Counted from the stretch's first letter, positions 1 to 11,677 are shown. The stretch: DNA of 64,000 nt from Chlorops oryzae (GCA_020466095.1 CM035806.1:123706938-123770937), one strand, 5' to 3'. The notes: a model not told the origin generated them from the letters alone. Numbers and translations: made by a program.

Positions 1-615
1 AATTGAAAATAAAATACAAATGGCTTGTCTGACTTCGCCATTGGTGCATTGACGTCTCAGAGCTTGTTCAAATATTTCTTTGAATTTAGAACCCTTTTTT
101 TATTTTTTATTTGCATTTTATTCTTCTTAATATTTAATTTTGAATAACTAATCCAAAAAAAAAAAAAAAGTTAATAAACTCGCTTTGGCGAGAATCGAAC
201 GGTCTTCCGGGGCGTGCGGCAAAAGCTCTACCCATGCGCTACTTCAGCCCAAGCCGTTGCCTTTGCTAGTAACGTAACATATCAAATGCACTTGATTGGC
301 CCCATAATCTCTACTTCTACACTACTTCAAACGCGAGTAGAGATTTTCCAATGACAGCACAATGTTAAAATCGTCAGTTGAATGCATTGTGGGGGAAATT
401 AATGGCGAGTAGTCCTGGGGTATTTACGAGTACTCTTAGACCAAGCCCTGGAGTACTCCAATCTTCTACAGGGATATAACATATATATATATATATAGCA
501 TCAAGGAAGGGAAAAGCGAGGTCCATTTAATTTTTGGAAACATCACACTTTCTCATTTTTAAATTCAAATTTCATATTCAAAACTAACGTAAGCAAACAA
601 CCGTCAATTAAATCC
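1..615. other. non-coding, AT-rich, with one tRNA-like segment
   Basis: I see no credible coding region here. The stretch holds a poly-A run near 155-170, the tRNA-like segment listed separately at 190-250, a near-palindromic GAGTAGAGATT-type segment around 310-350 and an AT dinucleotide run at about 480-497. Nothing else is recognisable by eye. Confidence 0.5.
184..251 (-). repeat. tRNA-derived SINE head (pol III A and B boxes)
   Basis: Read on the minus strand this has an A-box-like TAGCGCATGGG and, about 40 bases on, a B-box match GTTCGATTC. A T-run that could stop pol III follows near 158-172. The anticodon arm does not fold into five clean pairs and no acceptor stem closes, so this is a tRNA-derived SINE head and not a tRNA gene. 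The B-box match is the strongest evidence. Confidence 0.5.
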
Positions 616-1155
616 ATGATACAAGAAAACAAGAAAGCGCAACTTCACGTACCACATCCAAAAGAGAGAATCGTTGTTGTTTTTTTGTATGTTAAACCGA
701 CTTTTCATCTTTTGATGCGAATTTTGACTTTATTTGCAAATTTAGATAACTGATTTTTATATTTATTTGTAAAGAAGTGTTTTAAGGAATATTGAAACTT
801 TTGGTTTCAAACAAAATAAAAGTTTTGGCTCATAGGCAAACCAATGCAAAATGCTTCAAACATCAAACAAATGATTCTTTGCACGAGAAATTATATATAA
901 AAAAGTTATTATTTTGTAAAACCAGAATTAAGTATTTTTCTTAAAACATTTTTTTACATAGTAATGTAAAAATCGGTGATAAATAAATAAAAATAACAGT
1001 TATATTGGCATTAAAACATAACTAATCATTTAATAGTATGGAAAACAACAACAATGCCTCTGTCTCTTGTAGGTAATACGTCATCTTCGCTCTCATACCC
1101 AATGCTACAAAATAGCGGCACCCGTAGTAGCGCTATCTTGTTTTCTTGTATCATG
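616..1155. mobile_element. MITE with CATGATACAAGAAAACAAG inverted ends
   Basis: The left end reads ATGATACAAGAAAACAAGAA followed by AGCGC. The right end at 1125-1155 is its inverted copy, GCGCTATCTTGTTTTCTTG then TATCATG. No long ORF lies between them. A second copy of the family, keeping the right end, is at 61835-62018, so this is dispersed and not a local palindrome. A target duplication is not obvious. Confidence 0.7.
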
Positions 1156-1339
1156 AATAAGATATGTAAACAAACATACGTCCATTTTTACAATTCGTAT
1201 TTGACCAAAAATGAATAAGAAGCATGCGACATATTGCTTGCACCTTGTTTAAACACCTTGACTAGCTGCTTTTGGTTAAGAAACCGATAAATCTTCTCCA
1301 TCAAAACAAAATTTTTTGACATTTCGAAATTCATTTTCA

Positions 1340-1680
1340 ACTTCGAAAAACAGTGTTGCGGAAACAAATGCGATAGCAATTCAGGGTACCGATTTCGTTG
1401 CGCATCGCATTCGACTTGCGCATCGCATTGATTTGCGCATCGCAATACAGAGTAGTTCCTACATGCCTTTCCGCAAGCCAAACAGTTGGCGAATGAAATT
1501 TGCGACAAAAGGGTTGTTTTGACACTCGCTATCGCATTTCAGAGTAGCGTGAAACTGAGGGATTAGCGGAAATTTCGAATATCGAAAATTTTAAATGCGA
1601 TTATCGCAATACAGAGTACCGATTACTCGATTTTGCGCATTTTTTTGTCGCATCGCAATACAGAGTAGAGCCCCAGGTCT
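1340..1680. repeat. GCGCATCGCA-rich repeat block
   Basis: The motif TGCGCATCGCA(T/A)T recurs at short spacing around 1398-1445, and the phrase CGCAATACAGAGTA occurs three times between 1440 and 1665. The short ORFs here are by-products of the repeat. It may be the remains of one transposable element; no ends were identified. Confidence 0.5.
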
Positions 1681-1700
1681 CCAGACTGTAAAGCCAGAAA

Positions 1701-2219
1701 TCCAATAGCGCAGGAGCTGCGTAACGTGAATTCCTGCAAACATTCAACACATGAAAACATATGGAACTAGTTCGAATCAATTTCCTGCATGTTCACGCAC
1801 ACGCACGAGTTCGAAAAATTGAATATTTCCTGCGCGTGAGCTACATGACAGCTGAGTATAACAGTTGAAAAAAGGAACATAACAGTGTTGTAGAAACTAT
1901 TGAGTACTTTTTTAAGGTACTTGGTACTACGGGGGCATACTTTTCTTGCTCAATCAAGTTATATGCATTAAATATTATTTTATTTTAAGCTTCGATGTCT
2001 ATATTTATGATATCTATTATTTATTTGTTAAGTAAAAGGGAATATTATATTCCGTTCATAGAAAATAAGACGAGTACAAGAGTAGCTAAAAATGTACTGA
2101 GTCAGGTTAAGATTCAAAACCACAGCAATGACTTGCTCATGCACACGCATTATTGGAAATTGCGTTTTTCCTGCACCTCCTGCAGCAGGAAATTTCCTGC
2201 AGCTCCTGCGCTATTGGAA
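1701..2219. mobile_element. MITE with CCAATAGCGCAGGAGCTGC inverted ends
   Basis: TCCAATAGCGCAGGAGCTGC at the left end is matched in inverted orientation by GCAGCTCCTGCGCTATTGGA at the right end. The right end also holds overlapping smaller palindromes built from CTGCAGCAGG. The interior has no convincing coding sequence; the 139-aa open frame that overlaps the right end continues outside the element and has no family signature. Confidence 0.65.
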
Positions 2220-3011
2220 TTCCCGCTTAAATGCGCATTACCTTCTTCCCAGCAAATCACGTTTCTGGTAAATTTTCCAAATTTTCTCGGAATTTTTCCA
2301 GGAATGTCTCTTGGTAAAGCTAAATGGGCATCGGGAACTTTATTCGAAAACATTTTGTGTACATATAGCAACTGTCCCTCTCTTGCACGTTGGAAATCGC
2401 ATATGTGTGAGTGAACATCAAAATACTTGCATTTGTGTTGGTAATATTTCGAACCAGATTTTGCTGGGCTGCAGTTTGTTGAAAGCACGGTTGCCATTTA
2501 AAAAATATAAGGGTAATTGAAAAAAGAGCCAATTTGACTAAAAAAAGCCAAAATTTGTTGTATGTATAAAAATCCAAATATTGTGATGTAAATTAGGTCC
2601 GCCAAATCTTAAAGCTGCAATTTTACCTTTTAATTATTATTGACTTCAATTATTTGATATGTTCGCACGCTTTAAACTGGTTGTTGAGTAAATTTTCTCT
2701 TGGCGAATGAAACCCAAAAAAGAGCCATATAAAATAAAAAAGAGCCACAGCGCGAAACATCAACTGTGGCAACCGTGACTCACAGTAAACTTGCCATATG
2801 TTGCCAATAATTAACAAAATTATGATAACTTTCGGTAGCTTTTTCTTAGAGCTGCCAGACAAAAATCGACTAATTCACGCGTTGAGTTGTGCATTTATTT
2901 AATCAAGTTCAAGTCAAATGCACAACATAATGCAAAATTAAGCCGTTGATTTGCATTAATGGTGTAATCTGTTTAGGGTATTAGATTTCTGTGCTAATTT
3001 GAGAGCTGTAG
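2220..3011. other. non-coding, nothing recognised
   Basis: AT-rich single-copy-looking sequence. The open frames here (115, 85 and 70 aa) overlap each other on both strands, show no domain and no codon pattern, and I take them as chance. Confidence 0.4.
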
Positions 3012-4645
3012 TAGGCATAATTCTAGTTGCTGGCCGTTTCTGGGATTTGGTTGAAAATCGGTATGTATATGTAGAATGGCCTCCTGATTCCAAATCTGCA
3101 ATCCGTTTTTGGCGGTCGCCACTAGTTTAGGAGATATCGTTAAAGTTTGTATGAAAATGCAATGTAAGCATTGTGAAAACAGACTGACAGCTGGTTATGG
3201 TGCTGCCAGACATTTTATTTTGAAAAAATCTACCAACTGATAGATTTAATAGGTGGATAATTAAAAAGTGGGAAAATATGAGCCATATTGTGGGAAATAT
3301 TTAGAAAATAAATGTCAAACTTGGGGAAATGAGTATTTTTCTTTTTTGTTTTTTAGAAAATATTAAAAATGTAATTGCACTTCCTTTTCGTTTTTAGAAA
3401 AAATTTTCGCCTGTGGCGCTCTCTGAAATACACATTTCTACACGACTTCATTTTTCCCCGCCTTTTTTTGTTTTGGTTATTGCACTTCTTTTTTGTTATT
3501 TTTTTTTTAGAAAAATGAAAAATTTTTGAGATATAAAACACTTAAAAATATTATATTCCATAATCCGTAATATTCCTCAGTCTCACATTATTGCTCAAAA
3601 GCTAAAAATTTTTATATTTTTTTACAAGTATGGCAACAATTTTCATAAAATATTTTCATTTTTATAGCCTATACTCAGATATGCAGTAAATACTTGCTCA
3701 ATTAATTGACGTAAGTAGGCCTTCTGCAGCTATGTACATAAAAACAGAGACAGGGGGCGCTATAGAAAAGGCTTATTTTCAAAAATCGCGGTATTAAACG
3801 TCAAATTTACAGTTGTTCATGCACACGTGCAGAAAGTATTATGTGAAGTAAACGGATATAATTAATTTAAATCGATTTTTGTAAGAAAAGCGCTCAGTGT
3901 GTTTGTCTCGAAACTAAAAAGAATTGACACTACCAAAAACCAACAGCGCCTATTTCTACCCAAAGCTTTTCGACAGCAGTGGCGTTGCTATGGCTTTTTT
4001 TCTTTCAAGTCCCAGATAGCCTTCCGATCCTTCACTAGCTCCACAAGCCTTTGCTTATAAAAGTTATTAAAGTTTTCCACCCTGCTCTTTCTTTTAATTT
4101 TATTTTCGCAATAGATGTTTTCTATTTGGAATTCTTCAAGAATATCGATGTGTAAAAAATCGGTTTACATCGCGGCGCAGTCAAGAATCAGCTGCTTTCA
4201 GATTACTTTTCACGAAGAATGAGCGTGACTATTGTTTGCATGAAGTAAAGGGAGGAAATGTCAAAGTCGCAGATGCAACCCTGCGTATTATTTACTGAAC
4301 GATTACTTGCCATCTGAGTATAAGCGAAAGTAACCAATTTACTTCGAAGTAAATTTTGGTTTTTTTTTGCATGTGTTTCATATGGGAGCTTTACTTACGT
4401 AGCATCTGAGTATAGGCTATTAACATAAATGAATTTCGAATAAGTGTCAACTACGCAAACTATATGTACGCAAATATCGAGATAGTGTAAAAATTAGTAC
4501 GTTTTTGGGAAATTTTCAAAACACGATATCTCCTAAACTAGAGGCGAAAAAGTATTGCAGATTTGGAATCAGGGAGTCATTTTCTATAGATTGGGACCAA
4601 AAAAATAAGATTCCAGAAACAGCCAGCAACTAGAATTGTTCCGCT
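3012..4645. mobile_element. element with about 130-bp inverted arms, invaded by a MITE
   Basis: The segment 3012-3145 (with CTAGTTGCTGGC and TCCAAATCTGCAAT) returns inverted at 4522-4645 (ATTGCAGATTTGGA and GCCAGCAACTAG). Both arms contain a match to GATATC(T/G)(C/T)(C/T)TAAA. The arms enclose a separate complete MITE at 3665-4419, so the host element is the older of the two. Confidence 0.6.
3665..4419. mobile_element. PIF/Harbinger-like MITE, TTA duplication
   Basis: The left end is TAGCCTATACTCAGATATGC and the right end is ATCTGAGTATAGGCTA, an inverted match over the first 16 bases. TTA flanks both sides (3662-3664 and 4420-4422). A 3-bp TTA/TAA duplication fits PIF/Harbinger; the superfamily call rests only on that. 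No transposase is present. Confidence 0.65.
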
Positions 4646-5616
4646 TATTGCTGTGCTTCACTGTTTACCCGGCATCTCGTCCAGTGCTGTCGTTTTCGTA
4701 TCTGAGAAAGTAGCAAAATATTTTTAAAACATTAGTTTTTCTAAAATAAAAGAAGTACAGTAGAATCTCGCAAAAGTTACCGCTCGAATGAGTTAAACGC
4801 TTGGTTAAGTTAATCGAATTTCAGCGCCCACGTAGCGGTTGTAGTTTCTGATAAGAAGCTAAAGTGCCGAAAAGGAGGAATGTGAATGAAAAAATAATTC
4901 TGGAAAAGGAATGCATAAACACATCGAAATTTGTTATATGATGCATATATATATGTATATTTTTTTTTGTAATATCACTAAAAACTGCATGAGACTAGAT
5001 AATTCATCTTACCATATGATTGGACCTTATATATTTATTTACTAATTATTTACTATTTATTTAACTCATATTTGCTAAAGAAATTTATTAGTCCCTTGAA
5101 CGGGTACAGGTAGTACTTGCGTTTTAATACCTGAACCATTTTTTGCTAAGAAGGGCACGAAATAATTTTCCATATTCATCGGTTTTTAATGAGCGAATGC
5201 AAGGATATATTAATAGATAAGGAAGCTATTTCGTGTCGCTTGCAAACTGCGTATGCCAAAAATTCGACTCAATTTGCAAAATACATACGGGAAGAATATA
5301 TGGAATTTTTAAACATATAAAAAATATCCCACAACGCCGGTAAATTATGGTAAAATTCAATTAATTCGATAATAAACACTTTTTCTTCTCTCTCCGCCAT
5401 GACGACCGGCCGCTGTGAAATTCGGTTTAAAATGAATGCAGCGCTATTTTGCGCGCAAACGTGCAGCGCTGACTAGAACTTGCAGCGCTGAAACGACGAA
5501 ATATCTAATCCATTTGGTAATCAACGCTGCATCGTAGGTGTGACACATACCCTTCCATATCACTCATACACCCTTACGCGCAGCGCTGCATGATGCGCTA
5601 TGTGCGGGCCGCTTAA
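4646..5616. other. non-coding; possible pogo-like end near 4758
   Basis: CAGTAGAATCTCGCAAAAG at about 4758 resembles the terminal repeat of pogo/Tigger-type elements, and the next 60 bases have a matching flavour. I could not find the partner end, so this is only a hint. The rest up to 5616 shows short AT runs and no gene. Confidence 0.3.
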
Positions 5617-5898
5617 GGCGCATTTACACATTTGACAATTTTGTCAAAATCTTTTTCAAAAAAATCGTCAAAAAGTGTAAACGTCAAAATTTTTTACATC
5701 AAACTCGCTTCTTGATTTTGAAGTGAATTATCTTCAAAAAATTTGTTGAAATAGTGTCAATAGTGTAAACACAAAAAGTTTTCAAAAAGAGGAAATTGAC
5801 AGTCCTTTAAAAAAGAATCGACATGCTCATTTTATTTTGATAAATTATCAAAATTTCAAGAAAATTAAATACAGTCAGAAATATAAAAATACTTAGTT

Positions 5899-6220
5899 AA
5901 AATTTGACCATGACCACCATTGTCGAAATTCGCAAAAATTTTATTTTCACTATTTCGGATTGAGTATTTCGCAGCTAAATGTCCTCTTACGGTTGAAATT
6001 TGACCAAGACCACCATCCGCGAAATTCGCAAAAATGTTATTTTCACTATTTTGAATTGAGTATATCGCAGCTAGACCTAATGCCCTCATACGGTAAAATT
6101 TTGACCATTACCATCATTCGCGAAATTTGATTTTCACTATTTTGAATTGCGTATTTCGCAGCTAGATATAATGTCCTCTAACGGTTAAACTTTGACCATG
6201 ACCACCATCCGCGAAAATTT
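5899..6220. repeat. tandem repeat, unit about 110 bp, three copies
   Basis: Each unit contains TTTGACCATGACCACCAT, then a CGAAATTCGCAAAAATTTTA-like stretch, then TTTCACTATTT, GAGTATTTCGCAGCTA and a conserved TAATGTCCTCT. Three units plus a partial fourth are visible, with a few substitutions and a deletion in the third. The minus-strand 74-aa ORF is a by-product of the repeat. Confidence 0.75.
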
Positions 6221-6598
6221 TGTGCTTAATATTAATTTCGAGTTTGAGAAGCTAAATCGAAGTACAGATAAGGTACCTATAAATAGATATCAAAGCTAGA
6301 GCAACGAAAACGGCAGGAATTTTCGTTAGGGTAATGTTTTAAATATTTTTAAGCTGAGGAAAAGGTATTTGTGCAATCGGGTAAGCCGATGTAAACTTTC
6401 TTATATTATTAATCAAAATAGCCTCACAGGCTGCGGAGGGCCCTATCACGATCCTTAGATATCTAAAAATCCTTTGTTAATTTTTTGGATCTTTCTTGAT
6501 CCTTCGTCTATTATGCTATTATATCCCTTCTTTTTCCCCCAAATTTGGAGTTGACTCTTCAAAAAGCCACTTTGAAAGACTTTTTGATTTCAAAATAA

Positions 6599-7940
6599 AG
6601 GCTGGTCTCCAGTTCCCCAAGGAATGAAAAACTCCATATAAAAAAAAAAGCCAAATATGGTTTCCAGACTATTGCTTTAAACTGATTTTAGTACCTTAAG
6701 TAGACTTTAGTAGTGATTTTAATCTGAGTTTAGGGTCTTTAAACTCAGAAATAAACTCATGAGTTTAGGCATTCGTTGCTGCAACCCTTACCTTTTACTC
6801 CCTTTTTTCCAACCTTGAACGTTGAAGTCAGCTGTTTGTATTTTGATTTGAAATTACCCAGAAAGCAAATTTCGGAGCGCTCCGAATCACACGTCTGAAA
6901 AGAGTCTAATGTAAGGCCGTTTTATGAGTAAACACATAAAATGGAGCGTTTTCGGATCATCCGGAAATCCTCTTTAAGCACGGGCTCAGAAAAATCTTCA
7001 TTAGTAGGGTGAAAGCAATTTTATCTCTGTCTGAAAAGAGTATCCGAAAGCGCTCATATTGCTTGCTGGGTAATATTCAAAAGCGTGTTTTGACTGCTGG
7101 AGAGAATTGCAGCATGTTGAATGTTGCTCAAAATTGATGTTAGCAAGCTAATTATTAACACCATTCCGGTTGCTTTCATTTTTTGCAATTTGTGACGTCT
7201 CAACAATAACATGCTTAACATTTTTTTCTGGTCATTTTCCATTTTGCAGCTTTTGAATGAAACAAATGTGAAAAGTTGTTCGAAAATCAATCCAAAACAA
7301 AACACAGCTGTTTGAAGTCGTAAATTCAGAAACGGACAGTCTGAAAGGGTTTTTGATAAATTCAACTTAAGGAGCTAAATTCAGAATTTAAATTCATAGT
7401 CTGAAAAGCCTAAAAGAAATGCTTAAGAAATATTTCTTCAAGAAATTTTCTGCATGCAGTCCCCAGTTCGGCAAAAAAGTAGTACATATTTTAATACGTT
7501 TTTTTGACATAAAATGTGCACGGTAACCCCGGCTATTAGCAGAAATAATTGCAAATGAATTGTTTCTTGGAGAAATTTTGACAAGTGAGGTAGGTCAGTT
7601 GTGATTGTATAGAAATAGTGCATCCATTTTTCGGGTTTTTTCAAAAAACATGGAGAAAACCCCCAAAAAAACCAAAAACGCTTAATAAATTTCTCAAACG
7701 AGAATAAACGCGAATTAATATCGCTTGTTAAAGAGAATAGAAGAATTTGCGCGCTTTTTATTCTGAACGTTTATAATCGCGCCTTTTTAATTTCTGTGTT
7801 TCGTTTCACTTTTTTGACACATGTGACATATGAGAGATTGCCTCTGTAGCACTAAAAAGTTCTGTAGTACTACCTTTTTTCCTCGGAGAAAAAAATAGAA
7901 TATTTCTGCTGACATTCCTTACCGAACTGGAGACCAGCCT
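6599..7940. mobile_element. PIF/Harbinger-like MITE, TAA duplication
   Basis: AGGCTGGTCTCCAGTTC at the left end and its inverted copy GAACTGGAGACCAGCCT at the right end match perfectly; after a 5-bp gap the match resumes with AAGGAATG. TAA flanks both ends (6596-6598, 7941-7943). The open frames inside (103 and 68 aa, minus strand) show no domain. A third-level MITE sits at 6857-7070. Confidence 0.75.
6857..7070. mobile_element. 214-bp MITE, CCCAGNAAGCAA ends, TA duplication
   Basis: Starts CCCAGAAAGCAA and ends TTGCTTGCTGGG, with TA on both sides (6855-6856 and 7071-7072). The interior carries GGAGCGTTTTCGG and AGCACGGGCTCAGAAAAA. The same interior phrases recur near 62170-62250 and the same end at 54886, so at least three copies of the family lie in this window. 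The superfamily is uncertain; TA suggests Tc1/mariner. Confidence 0.7.
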
Positions 7941-8329
7941 TAATTCATAAAATTTTGACCGAACGTATAAACACTATTTTGAAGGTTGGCATCAAAAACT
8001 CTCTATTCAGCTCTCAGATATTTTGACATTGCTTTATTTTTTTTGAGAGAGTATTTTGACGTCAAATTTATGTAGTGTGTAAACGATGAATCAAAATAAT
8101 TTTTCAAATTTTGACGTCAATTTTTTTTAATGTCAAATGTGTAAATGCCCCATTATAGTTTGCGTATATTATTTTGAGTATATTGTGTGCTGAAAGTGTA
8201 TATTTTAGTTTTAAGATGAAAAACTCAATGAAAACTCAAAGAAAGATTTTGAGTACGTACTAAAATTGATTTTTAATTATGAGATTTAAGAAATTAAACA
8301 TGCTCTGCGGAAATAAGTTTTGGCTCCGT

Positions 8330-8525
8330 GAATTTTGTCCGCGTGAATTAAGACCGCGATCAATTTTTTGATCGCGGGCGTAATTCATCCACAAAATGAA
8401 ATATGTCCGCGCGGTCTAAAATCATTTTTTAATCGCGGTCTTATTTCATTCGCAAAATGAATTATGTCCGCGCGTTCTAAATTCATTTTTTGATCGCGGG
8501 CGTAATTCATTCGCAAAATGATATT
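8330..8525. repeat. short tandem repeat, unit about 62 bp
   Basis: The phrases GTCCGCGCG(G/T)TCTAAA, TTTTTGATCGCGGGCGTAAT and TTCATTCGCAAAATGA alternate nearly three times. The units are rich in CGCG and ATCGCGG(T/G)C, unlike the AT-rich surroundings. No gene. Confidence 0.65.
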
Positions 8526-9064
8526 TTAATCTTGTGAGCTATTAGTTTAAGAAATATCTCGCACGTCTTTTTTGAACCCAGATTCATAGTGGTTTCGGAT
8601 TGGTTTTTTAATAAGACAATCCATGCAACACCAAACAAATTGTCTATCTGAACATTTATAAATTTTATTCATGAAAAACGGGACCAATGATTTTGTCCAG
8701 CAAGGCAAAATATCCGCTGACGGGAATGTATTTTGTTCTAAAAAGGCAACTTGCTAGCTTGGAATTTTTGCGGCCAGGTGAGATGTCCGCTTGAGGGATC
8801 TGTCCGCCAGTAGAGCTTTCGCTGTATAGGAATGCTCAGGTTATTTGAAGCGACACCAAAATCATTTTGTAATTGAGAACACAAATAAATAAAACGTTTA
8901 CAAAAAGTTTTGTGCAATGATTAGAGCAATGTAAAGTTTTTAATATATTTTTTATATTAGTATTTTTTTCACAAAAACAAAAAAGTAGAATAACAAGAAA
9001 TAAATGAAATTACATTTTCATGTAAGTAAATAATATACATACAAATAAGGCACATACACATTTA
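8526..9064. other. non-coding, nothing recognised
   Basis: AT-rich DNA with a few GTCCGC remnants of the preceding repeat family near 8690-8815. No ORF with a recognisable product. Confidence 0.4.
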
Positions 9065-9268
9065 CAGTCGTGTTCGAAATGATAGAACAACCATTATAAA
9101 AATATTTCTTTATTTTTGTTTATAAACTTCGTAACTTTCATTTTTACGAGTCCAATATCTTAGAATGTGCATAAAATCTAAAAAGCTATTTTTAGAAGAA
9201 ATTTGGAAAGTCTTATGAGACTGTTTGCAATCTTATAATGCTTGTTCTTATTATTTCGAACACGGCTG
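9065..9268. mobile_element. 204-bp Tc1/mariner-type MITE, TA duplication
   Basis: The ends CAGTCGTGTTCGAAAT and ATTTCGAACACGGCTG are inverted copies with one mismatch, and the match continues through ATA/AACAA inside. TA flanks both sides (9063-9064 and 9269-9270). No ORF. The layout fits a non-autonomous Tc1/mariner element. Confidence 0.75.
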
Positions 9269-9289
9269 TATATGAAAAAGTTTACAAAC

Positions 9290-10425
9290 CTAAACATAGG
9301 TTTTATTCAAATGGTTTTCAACGATAGTGGCGCAAAAAGGGCATTTTAGTTTTGGCCTATATTCCTCTTCTAAGTTTAGTTCGCAAAATCTTGCCAGTTT
9401 TGTTCGATAATCATCAACAATTTTATTCCAGCAATCCAAACAAACTTTTAAATGCCCGCAGGGGATCATGGTGACTTGGCTCGAGCTATCGAGACATACA
9501 CAGCAAGGTTGTAAGTTTAATACATTCTCACCCGATTTAATTGGCTCTGGGTGAGTGTGAGAGTGATTGTCGTCGGAGTCATCTTCGATAAATTCAAAAT
9601 TTGCATTTTCAATTCTGGGATCATTAACATTTAAAAAATTATCCAAGCCCACACAAATTTTATTTGCAGGAAATGCCATCCGATTTAAAAATATTTCTGC
9701 GGTAATTTTGCCTTTTTCCAACGCCTCAAACGCTTCAGCGATTTTATCGGAACGGTTCTAATAAAATTTTGGAAAAAAGTAACAAAATAAATTTACGCAA
9801 ATTAGTCAAGCAACTATGAAGTTTCGAGATTATAAAATTTCAGCTTTGCTCGCCATAGTTTTTACCTTGTATAAAACCTTTTTCACTGGAGCTGTTAAGC
9901 CACCACTTTTTATTAGAAGGTCAAATTCTCTGGATTTTGCATATTCATACTTTAGTAAGTAATCAATAAATTTAAAAGAATGGCCACGTTTCATTAGCCG
10001 TTTTCCTAGCACTCCGTTTTGTGCCTCAAGAGAACTGGTGGTTCTATTTGTAAGTTTAAAAACAGAAATTTTATCTGGTCCTTCCTAGGAAAAGAAAAAA
10101 TTATTTTCAAAAATTCATATTTTTGTTGTATATATAAAAACATAAACATATATATATATATATATACTTTTTGTATCCATTGCTTTTGAAAGTAATTTAG
10201 AAAAGGTCTAAAAATCTTCTCATCAGCAACCTGAGATTTGACCATTTGAAAGCATCCAACAATATCCTTGGCTGGGAGTAGTGGGAGTGACAGCAACTTA
10301 TAATAAGCACTTCTGATGTTTGAGTTGGTTTGGATAATATGTACAAGATTCATCAGTTGGCTTGCTTTGCGTTTCCCATTTCCCATCAAATTTCTTCCTC
10401 CAAATAAGCTAGTACACAAAGCCAT
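9290..10425 (-). CDS. 3' part of a spliced MULE-like transposase fused to a RING finger
   Basis: Three minus-strand blocks join in phase. Block 1, 10168 up to about 10413, ends in NYFQKQWIQK. Block 2, 10084-9866, begins EGPDKISVFKLTNRTTSSLE. Block 3, 9757-9290, begins NRSDKIAEAFEALEKG and ends at a stop. The boundaries are GT donors after AAA and AAG and AG acceptors at CCTAG and TTATTAG. Block 1-2 sequence (a tryptophan-containing helix, then RTT-SLEAQNG) resembles the C-terminal part of insect MULE-type transposase-related proteins; that is a family impression, not a search result. Block 3 carries a RING-HC finger (CCVC, then CGH with two Cys, then CPFC) near the C-terminus, with an acidic His-rich spacer before it. 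No upstream exons are visible, so the gene is 5'-truncated or its start lies elsewhere. Every joined frame is open. It could be a live element gene or a domesticated one. Confidence 0.6.
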
Positions 10426-11155
10426 TCATTGGCGGAATTGAGGCTGAATAAATTTGATTTCCGCGAAGGAATGTCAGATTGACAGATACCATTAGGCGGT
10501 AAATTTGAATTCATATATATATATAAGCTGTTTGTAGCTTTATAATATTAATATTCGAAGTCATTGTAACCGTTCTCCAAATTTTTCCGATGGAATCAGG
10601 TGTTTATGACAAAATTCCTTCGCAATTTATTCAACTCGGAAAATAAATGGCAAAAAAAATTATCTTGCGCCATCTGTTGACAATTTTTAAAGTAAACGCA
10701 ACGTAAAATTCCTCCGCTCTTTTTAACACCCTTATGTACTAGCTGAAGGAATTAATTTGAGTTGTAATTTCTTTGGCTTCCGCGAAGGAATTGTCCCATA
10801 CGTATTTGTATGGAATATCAAATTCCTTTACCTTTGTGTAATGCTACAATTTGGACCAGGCCTGTTACAACAGGTTTAGTCAAGCCAAGAAACGAAATAA
10901 AATTGTTACAACATGCCTCGCGCTCCCCTAATAAATATATATACAGGCCTTTACATTTTCACGTTTTTCTGCAAGCGCCGTATCATCCAAAATAATGTCA
11001 TGCCTGTTTTTCATACATTTTTTGCTTTTACTTGATCATTCTTTTCAATCACGCCACGCATGACTGCAGGTAAACGTGATCATGTAAGGGCCGCTTATCA
11101 AAACTATCGCTGACGAACTTTTCGATAGTTTGCCAGACCAACTTGGCGGCATTGA
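10426..11155. other. non-coding; repeated GAAGGAATT motifs
   Basis: TTCCGCGAAGGAAT occurs at about 10457 and 10780 in the same orientation, and the inverse AATTCCTTCGCAATTTATTC occurs near 10612. These look like arms of a decayed element. No coding sequence is supported. Confidence 0.4.
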
Positions 11156-11367
11156 TGCCTTTTGCACTAGTCAATTATTGACCGACAATTCGTATTTTTA
11201 TTCGCTTTTAGAGTTATGTACATTCGTGCTTCCTAGTACGAAACAGGGCACAAAACGATCTACCGAGCACGTGCAACAAAAAACTCTCAATTTTTCTCTA
11301 AATTCCCGCTCTTTGCTAGCCCAAAAAGTGAGAATTGACATCAATAATTGACTATTGTAAAAGGTCC
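11156..11367. mobile_element. MITE, GCCTTTTGCACTAGTCAATTATTGAC type
   Basis: The left arm TAGTCAATTATTGACCG is inverted at the right end as TCAATAATTGACTA followed by TTGTAAAAGG. It is a relative of the larger element beginning at 11847, which has AGTCAATAGTTGAC at both ends. No ORF of interest. Confidence 0.55.
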
Positions 11368-11388
11368 CATTCGGATCCGAGTACTTTT

Positions 11389-11671
11389 AGGCCATTTACA
11401 CGTTAAGACATTTCGATAATAGTGGTATTCAAGCAACAGTGCAAATCGCAGTGTGCAATATTTGCACTGCTTTTTTTGTACGCAATTTGACAAGTGCAAA
11501 TATTGCGCACTGAGATTGCACTGTTGCTTGAATACCACTATAGAAACACTTTTTTTGTGGGCTAGGGATGCGCGGGGATGTGGTATGGTAGCGTTTTTCT
11601 CTCTTCCCCCTGCCTCCCTTGCCCACGAAAATTTGTTTCATTATCGAAATGTCTTAAAGTGTAAATGGCCT
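11389..11671. mobile_element. MITE AGGCCATTTACACGTTAAG, carrying a nested palindrome
   Basis: AGGCCATTTACACGTTAAGA at the left end returns inverted as TCTTAAAGTGTAAATGGCCT at the right end. The match runs on through CATTTCGATAAT. A perfect-looking nested palindrome occupies 11419-11541. Two further copies without that insertion follow at 11678-11836 and 13339-13495, which shows where the insertion lies. Confidence 0.75.
11419..11541. mobile_element. nested palindromic MITE (ATAGTGGTATTCAAGCAACA ends)
   Basis: The left arm ATAGTGGTATTCAAGCAACA and the right arm TGTTGCTTGAATACCACTAT are exact inverted copies, and pairing continues through GTGCAAAT and GCAATATTTGCACT to a short loop. The whole 123 bp could fold as one hairpin. 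It interrupts the TTTCGATAAT arm of its host MITE. Confidence 0.75.
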
Positions 11672-11677
11672 CTAAAG

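Larger units (their letters stand above)
5617..8151. mobile_element. 2.5-kb MITE-like element (GGCGCATTTACACATTTGACA ends), host to nested elements
   Basis: GGCGCATTTACACATTTGAC at 5617 is mirrored by GTCAAATGTGTAAATGCCCC ending at 8151. Just inside, both arms are rich in TTTTGAC/GTCAAAA motifs that pair over about 200 bases. The interior is taken up by a tandem repeat (5899-6220) and by a complete nested MITE (6599-7940), which itself holds another (6857-7070). No transposase ORF. The target duplication is unclear. Confidence 0.6.

Noticed and set aside
2150..2497. 115-aa minus-strand ORF
   Set aside because: Overlaps a MITE end and open frames on the other strand; no domain or conserved motif.
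4758..5200. Complete pogo element
   Set aside because: Only one end (CAGTAGAATCTCG) is visible; no inverted partner or transposase found.
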